Positions 15,010 through 19,075 of a stretch of DNA of 19,075 nt are shown here, piece by piece. The number at the start of each line of letters is the position of its first letter. Position 1 is the stretch's first letter. The position numbers and the translations under genes are program-made. This DNA is from DATGEO01 sp035310015. GTDB lineage: Bacteria > Chloroflexota > Dormibacteria > Dormibacterales > Dormibacteraceae. The notes beneath the pieces are model-generated. The model searched no databases, was not told the origin of the DNA, and saw nothing but the letters and a program-made list of their open reading frames with translations. Location: assembly GCA_035310015.1 (NCBI GenBank), contig DATGEO010000169.1, forward strand, positions 1 through 19,075, read 5' to 3'.

Positions 15010-15023
15010 AGTTCCCGCTCGAA

Positions 15024-15039
15024 CGTCTGTGCGCAGACG
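15024..15039. repeat. Inverted repeat upstream of the kinase-like gene
   Basis: CGTCTG/CAGACG with a TGCG centre lies 15-30 bases before the ATG of the kinase-like gene. It could be an operator or an mRNA 5' hairpin. No known regulator site was recognised. Confidence 0.35.
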
Positions 15040-15090
15040 CCGAGTGCCGTCGAGACCGTAACTTTAGGCCACCGAGTCAAATTTTCGATT

Positions 15091-15176
15091 GTCGGCGTGG
15101 CGGAACGGCAGACGCGCCAGATTTAGGATCTGGTGCCCGAAAGGGCTTGGAGGTTCAACTCCTCTCGCCGACACCA
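15091..15176 (+). tRNA. tRNA-Leu (anticodon TAG)
   Basis: Class II tRNA of 86 bases with encoded CCA. The acceptor stem GTCGGCG pairs perfectly with CGCCGAC. The anticodon stem CCAGA/TCTGG encloses TTTAGGA, giving anticodon TAG. A long variable arm TGCCCGAAAGGGCTT and a T-arm with GTTCAAC follow. It reads CUA and possibly other CUN codons. Its last 22 bases overlap the end of the peptidase gene on the opposite strand. Confidence 0.96.
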
Positions 15177-17098
15177 AAGTTCTCGATGACCACAGGCTCC
15201 ATCTCGTCGGCCGGCGCGAAGCCGAAGATCTGGGAGTAGAAGTAGAGCTCGGCCTCGATCGACCGCCGGATGTTCGGGGCGCGGCGGAACCCGTGCTGCT
15301 CGCCCTCGAAGGCGATGTAGGCATACGGAAGCTTCTTCTGGCGGCACGCCGCTACGAACGCCTCGGCCTGGCTCGGCGGCACGACCTTGTCCTCGAGGCC
15401 CTGGAACAGGATGACGGGGCAGCTCAGGCCGTCCGCGTAGTTCACGGCCGAGCGCTCGCGGTACAGGTCCGCGCGCTCGGGGTACGGTCCGACCAGCCAG
15501 TCGAGGTAGCGCGACTCGAACTTGTGCGTGTCCTTGATGAAGGTCACGAGGTCGCCGACGCCGAAATGGGACGCGCCGGCGCTGAAGAAGTCGTGCTTGG
15601 TGAGCGCGAGCAGGGTCGTGAAACCGCCCGCCGAACCGCCCGTGATTGCGACCTTGCGCGCGTCGGCGAGCCCCTCGTTCACGAGGTACCGCGCGGCGTT
15701 GATCGCGTCGGCGACGTCGACCTCGCCCCACATTCCGTGCAGCCGGTTGCGATAGGCGCGGCCGTATCCCGTCGACCCGCCGTAGTTGACGTCGACGAAC
15801 GCGAACCCACGGCTCGTCCAGTACTGCACCTCGAGGTCGAACAGCGGCTGCCTGGAGCTGGTCGGCCCGCCATGAATGTGGACCACGAGCGGCGGCTTCT
15901 CGTCCGGAGGCGCTTCGAAGTCGCGGTTCTTCGGCGGGTAATGGATCGCATGCGCGGTCAGGCCGTGCTCCGTCGGAAACTCGACCAGCCGCGGGATGCT
16001 GAAGTAGGCGGCGTCGACGTGCACCTCGCTCGACGCACGGACTACTTCCTCCGCTCCCGACTCGAGGTCCACGACCAGGATGCGCTCTGAGAGAGTCGGC
16101 GACGCGGCGATCATGGCGACGCGCGGACCGTTGACCGCGATGCTGCGCAGCTGCGAGTACAGCAGCTGCACGCGCGAGAGGTTGCCGGTCGCGAGATCGA
16201 GCCGCCCGAGCCGCGTGTTGCTCCCCTGCGAGTAGAGGCACACGATCTCGCGTTCGTCACGCACCGCGTAATGCGTCAAACCGAACACCCACTGCGGCAC
16301 CGCGAACTCGGCGTCCATGCGGTGGACAGGCTCGTCGCCCTCGCCGCGGGCGTGATAGATGTTCCACCAGTCGCTGCGGTCGGACACGAAGTAGAGCTCG
16401 CCTTGGGGTCCCCATTCGGGCTGGCAGATCGACTCTTCGTGTCCGCCGGCCACCCGACGCGATGAGCGGACCGCGCCCTGCGCGTCGAGCTCGCCGACCC
16501 ACAGCTCGGTCGAGACCCAGGGCATGTGGGGATGTCTCCAGGCAAGCCACGCGAGCCTCTTGCCGTCGGGGCTCAGCCGCGGAGACGAGTAGAAGTCGTA
16601 CCCCGAGGCGACCGGAATCGCGTCCCGCTTGCCGTCCCAGTCGAGCGCGACGAGAGAGTTGACCGCCTCGGGCGCGCCGGTGGTGTGGTCCTCGCGCACC
16701 GCGTAGAGGAGGCCGCGCCGCGCGTCCACCTCGAAGTCGGCATGGCGAATGTCGGCATCCGGCGTGATCGGCCTTGGCTCGGCATCCGGGTCCTGGCGGT
16801 AGACGCGCTGGTCGTCGTAGTTCGTGAACCAGACGGTGCCGTTGTGCACCGCGTGCTCGCCGCCGCCGTATTCATGGACGCGCGTCCGCGCGTTGAAGCC
16901 CGGCGGCGTGACGTCGACGACGCGCCGGTCCGCTCCGTAGCGGACGACGACCATGCGCCCGCCTTCGAGTGGACGGCGTTCGACCCAGTAGAGGTCGTCG
17001 CCGTCCCAGCGGCACATCGCGAGGATGAGCTGGCCCTTGAGCAGAAGGTCGACCGAGACGGGCGAGGCCCACGAACCGTAAGGCGCGACCTTCGTCAC
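15155..17098 (-). CDS. S9 family serine peptidase (acylaminoacyl-peptidase/dipeptidyl-peptidase type)
   Basis: Predicted oligopeptidase or acyl-peptide hydrolase of 647 residues. The N-terminal part (about 20-380) is a beta-propeller with TolB/WD-like repeats (PRLSPDGKRLAWLAW; PEWGPQGELYFVSDRSDWWNIY). The C-terminal alpha/beta-hydrolase has the triad Ser489 in GGSAGG, Asp570 in GLEDKVVP and His602 in GEQHGF, with an oxyanion-type HGGP motif upstream. No signal peptide is seen, so it is probably cytoplasmic. I chose GTG 17098 because it overlaps the thiolase stop as GTGA, and upstream residues in this frame are low-complexity shadow of the thiolase gene. The last residues (GVGERS) are encoded antisense to the tRNA-Leu 3' end. 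Confidence 0.93.
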   Translation of the reverse strand: MTKVAPYGSWASPVSVDLLLKGQLILAMCRWDGDDLYWVERRPLEGGRMVVVRYGADRRVVDVTPPGFNARTRVHEYGGGEHAVHNGTVWFTNYDDQRVYRQDPDAEPRPITPDADIRHADFEVDARRGLLYAVREDHTTGAPEAVNSLVALDWDGKRDAIPVASGYDFYSSPRLSPDGKRLAWLAWRHPHMPWVSTELWVGELDAQGAVRSSRRVAGGHEESICQPEWGPQGELYFVSDRSDWWNIYHARGEGDEPVHRMDAEFAVPQWVFGLTHYAVRDEREIVCLYSQGSNTRLGRLDLATGNLSRVQLLYSQLRSIAVNGPRVAMIAASPTLSERILVVDLESGAEEVVRASSEVHVDAAYFSIPRLVEFPTEHGLTAHAIHYPPKNRDFEAPPDEKPPLVVHIHGGPTSSRQPLFDLEVQYWTSRGFAFVDVNYGGSTGYGRAYRNRLHGMWGEVDVADAINAARYLVNEGLADARKVAITGGSAGGFTTLLALTKHDFFSAGASHFGVGDLVTFIKDTHKFESRYLDWLVGPYPERADLYRERSAVNYADGLSCPVILFQGLEDKVVPPSQAEAFVAACRQKKLPYAYIAFEGEQHGFRRAPNIRRSIEAELYFYSQIFGFAPADEMEPVVIENFGVGERS

Positions 17099-18285
17099 GC
17101 CGCGCCGTTGGGGCGGCGGATCACGAGTGCATCGCCCTGGCCGCCGCCGCCGCACAGCGCCGCCGCGCCGACCGTGAGACCGCGGCGCTTGAGCTCCGAG
17201 GCCAGCGTCAGCACGAGGCGGGCACCCGACGCGCCGATCGGATGGCCCAGCGCCACCGCGCCGCCGTTGACATTGACGCGGTCCTCGTCGAGCTGGAGCA
17301 TGCGGGAAGCGTTGAGGGCGACCGCGGCAAAAGCCTCGTTGATCTCGACCAGGTCGAGGTCGGAGGCTTCGAGCCCGGCCTTCTTCAACGCGTTCGCGAG
17401 CGCGAGCGCCGGCACCGTGTGCAGCCACGCGTAGCGCTCCGCGCTCATGCCGTGGGCGACGATCTCGGCCAGGGGCTCGAGACCCAGCTTCTGCGCGCGC
17501 TCCTTCGACATCACAACCACCGCCGCCGCGCCGTCGGAGATCTGCGATGCGTTGCCGGCGGTGATCGTCCCGTCCTTCTGGAATGCGGGCGCGAGCTTGG
17601 CCAGCGACTGCGCGGTCGCGTCGGCCCGGATGCCTTCGTCGCGCTCGACGCGCACCGGCTCGCCGCGGCGCTGCGGCAGAGTCACGGCGACGACCTCCTC
17701 CGCCAGCGCGCCACTGTCCCACCCGTGCTGGGCACGCCGGTGGGAGCGGGCGGCCCACTCGTCCTGCTCCTCGCGGCTGATCTCCAGCTCGCGGTTGACC
17801 TCGTCCGAGCTCTCGCCCATGTGCTGCTTGGTGAAGGTCGACCAGAGGCCGTCGTGCACCATCGAGTCGATCATCTCGGTGTTGCCCATGCGCGCACCGA
17901 AGCGCGCCTTCGGCACGAGGTAGGGCGCTTCCGACATCGACTCCATCCCGCCGGCGACGACGACTTCGACCTCGCCCGCGCGGATCAGCTGGTCGGCGAG
18001 CGCGATCGCGTTGAGGCCGGAAAGACAGACCTTGTTGATGGTGATCGCGGGCACCTCCTGCGGGATGCCGGCCTCGATCGCGGCCTGGCGGGCGGTGATC
18101 TGGCCGGCGCCGGCCTGCAGGACCTGGCCCATGATCACGTAGTCGACGTCTTTGCCCTCGACGCCTGACCGCTCGAGGGCGGCCTCGATGGCGCGCCCGC
18201 CGAGGGTGACGGCCGGCACGTCCTTGAAGGCTCCGCCGAACTTGCCGATAGGCGTGCGCGCACCCGCTACGATCACGCTTGCCAT
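17095..18285 (-). CDS. Acetyl-CoA C-acetyltransferase (thiolase)
   Basis: Condenses two acetyl-CoA or cleaves 3-ketoacyl-CoA. The 396-residue protein has every thiolase landmark: nucleophile Cys87 in NKVCLSG, the NEAFAAVA motif, His348 in GGAVALGHPIGASGAR and Cys378 in ALCGGGGQGDA. The opening ARTPIGKFGGAF is typical of the acetyl-CoA acetyltransferase branch. Its direction in metabolism (biosynthetic or degradative) cannot be read from sequence. The stop overlaps the peptidase start (GTGA), so translation is probably coupled. The start ATG has a -10-like hexamer six bases upstream and no ribosome site. Confidence 0.95.
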   Translation of the reverse strand: MASVIVAGARTPIGKFGGAFKDVPAVTLGGRAIEAALERSGVEGKDVDYVIMGQVLQAGAGQITARQAAIEAGIPQEVPAITINKVCLSGLNAIALADQLIRAGEVEVVVAGGMESMSEAPYLVPKARFGARMGNTEMIDSMVHDGLWSTFTKQHMGESSDEVNRELEISREEQDEWAARSHRRAQHGWDSGALAEEVVAVTLPQRRGEPVRVERDEGIRADATAQSLAKLAPAFQKDGTITAGNASQISDGAAAVVVMSKERAQKLGLEPLAEIVAHGMSAERYAWLHTVPALALANALKKAGLEASDLDLVEINEAFAAVALNASRMLQLDEDRVNVNGGAVALGHPIGASGARLVLTLASELKRRGLTVGAAALCGGGGQGDALVIRRPNGAA

Positions 18286-18291
18286 AAGGGC

Positions 18292-18297
18292 AGTCTA
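18292..18297 (-). promoter_or_regulatory. Candidate -10 box of the thiolase gene (leaderless spacing)
   Basis: On the minus strand TAGACT is followed by six bases (GCCCTT) and then the ATG. This is the arrangement expected for a leaderless mRNA. No ribosome site is present and no good -35 box was found. Confidence 0.45.
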
Positions 18298-18333
18298 AGG
18301 GCCCGCGGATCGAACGGAGGTGAAGCGTCCGGC

Positions 18334-18918
18334 ATGAGGAACGCGCTGCTGGTCGTCGACGTCCAGAACGATTTCGTGGAGGGTGGGAGCCTCGCCGTGC
18401 AGGGCGGCCAGCAGGTGGCCGCGATGATCTCCCGCCACATCCGGCACTTCAAGGGCGAATACCAGTTCGTGGTCGCGACCCAGGACTATCACGAAGACCC
18501 CGGGGACCACTTCTCCGATCACCCTGACTTCCAGAACAGCTGGCCGGCGCACTGCGTGGCGGGCACGCCGGGCGCGGCGTTCTGCGGCCCGATCTCAAAC
18601 CTGGTCCGGGAGAAGCTCGTCCAGGCGGTCGTCAGGAAGGGTCAGCACGCGGCGGCCTATTCGGGCTTCGAGGGATTCGACCCGCGCGGTCATCCGCTGT
18701 ACGACGTGCTGCGAGAGCAGCGGATCGACCACATCGACATCTGCGGCATCGCCACCGACTACTGCGTGCGGGCCACGGCGCTCGACGCGCGGAAGCATGA
18801 CTTCCAGGTGCGGGTCCTTGTCAACCTCTGCGCCGCCGTCAACCCGGAGACGGGCCAGCAGGCGCTCGAGGAGATGAAGACCGCGGGCTGCCAGGTCCAG
18901 GCGGCGACCGCCCCCTGA
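18334..18918 (+). CDS. pncA: Nicotinamidase, isochorismatase-family hydrolase
   Basis: Predicted to hydrolyse nicotinamide to nicotinate for NAD salvage in the cytoplasm. The 194-residue protein has the catalytic triad Asp9 (VVDVQNDF), Lys102 (VVRKGQ) and Cys144 (ATDYCVRAT), and the metal ligands Asp51, His53 and His59 in TQDYHEDPGDHF. The NSWPAHCVAGTPGA segment is typical of PncA. GGAGGTGA at 18316-18323 lies ten bases before the ATG and supports this start. It is divergent from the thiolase gene with a 48-base gap. Confidence 0.93.
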   Translation: MRNALLVVDVQNDFVEGGSLAVQGGQQVAAMISRHIRHFKGEYQFVVATQDYHEDPGDHFSDHPDFQNSWPAHCVAGTPGAAFCGPISNLVREKLVQAVVRKGQHAAAYSGFEGFDPRGHPLYDVLREQRIDHIDICGIATDYCVRATALDARKHDFQVRVLVNLCAAVNPETGQQALEEMKTAGCQVQAATAP

Positions 18919-18921
18919 AGA

Positions 18922-18964
18922 GCCCTCACCCTAACCCTCTCCCGCAAGCGGGAGAGGGGAGGGC
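18922..18964. repeat. REP-like compound palindrome / possible terminator
   Basis: An 11-bp perfect inner stem, CCCTCTCCCGC/GCGGGAGAGGG with an AA loop (18935-18958), is nested in an outer 6-bp stem GCCCTC/GAGGGC (18922-18927 with 18959-18964). A seven-base bulge ACCCTAA lies on the left side. The CCCTCACCCTAACCCTCTCC form recalls intergenic palindromes common in GC-rich genomes. It sits between convergent genes and could end both transcripts; there is no T-run. Confidence 0.7.
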
Positions 18965-18973
18965 GAAGGATGC

Positions 18974-19075
18974 TTACTTCTCGGATCCCTCGTACTTGAA
19001 CGAGACGTTCACCCGGACGCGGTAGTTCGCCACCTTCCCGTTCTCGATCGTCACGTCCTGGCGTACGACCTCGGC
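18974..19075 (-). CDS. Dodecin-like protein, C-terminal fragment (5' end outside window)
   Basis: The last 33 residues of a minus-strand gene, opening in frame at the window edge and ending with TAA at 18976-18974. The segment VVRQDVTIENGKVANYRVRV followed by NVSFKYEG matches the C-terminal half of dodecin-family proteins, which form 12-mers that bind flavin or coenzyme A. Full dodecins are about 65-70 residues, so roughly half is visible. The flavin-stacking tryptophan would lie just outside the window, so ligand binding cannot be judged. Confidence 0.72.
   Translation of the reverse strand, partial: AEVVRQDVTIENGKVANYRVRVNVSFKYEGSEK

Noticed and set aside
10250..15176. Integrative element using the tRNA-Leu genes as attachment sites
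   Set aside because: Integration normally uses tRNA 3' ends, but the block lies on the 5' sides; there is no integrase and no direct repeat of a tRNA end.
17099..17758. N-terminal extension of the S9 peptidase frame by about 220 codons
   Set aside because: This stretch lies wholly inside the thiolase gene and translates to Arg/Ala/Gly-rich low complexity; the GTG at 17098 fits both the overlap and the protein start.

Overview
The window is a high-GC bacterial chromosome segment holding 17 clear or partial protein genes, two tRNA-Leu genes and several short signals. The gene mix (wax-ester synthase/DGAT, PPK2, a Liv-type ABC transporter with fused ATPases, TypA/BipA, AMIN-like lipoprotein, FecR-domain membrane proteins, a transmembrane kinase-like protein) and the many possible leaderless starts suggest an actinobacterium or a relative such as Chloroflexota or Dormibacterota. 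The sequence alone does not settle the phylum. I see no phage genes, transposases, integrases, CRISPR array or replication origin.

Left part (1-6.8 kb, all + strand): the C-terminal end of a WS/DGAT acyltransferase; a soluble HtrA-like serine protease followed closely by a PPK2 polyphosphate kinase; then a compact Liv-type (branched-chain amino acid family) ABC transporter, in the order substrate-binding lipoprotein, LivH, LivM and one polypeptide carrying both ATPase domains (LivG+LivF).

Middle (6.8-10.3 kb): a cold-shock protein on the minus strand with a textbook terminator and a long leader, an unrecognised secreted protein on the plus strand, TypA/BipA on the minus strand, and tRNA-Leu(CAA).

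Centre of interest (10.3-15.1 kb): between the 5' ends of two outward-facing tRNA-Leu genes lie four envelope-related genes: an AMIN-like lipoprotein, two tandem paralogous FecR-domain single-pass membrane proteins with shared C-terminal regions, and a convergent serine/threonine-kinase-like membrane protein. The kinase-like protein has lost the beta3 lysine (Arg), the DFG aspartate (Gly) and the usual glycine loop, so it is probably a pseudokinase. I infer, without proof, that the four form a surface-sensing or envelope module.

Right part (15.1-19.1 kb): a minus-strand pair, thiolase then S9 serine peptidase, with a GTGA start/stop overlap. The peptidase gene ends inside tRNA-Leu(TAG) on the opposite strand. 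Divergent from the thiolase is a nicotinamidase, then a REP-like hairpin, and at the edge the C-terminal end of a dodecin-like flavoprotein on the minus strand.
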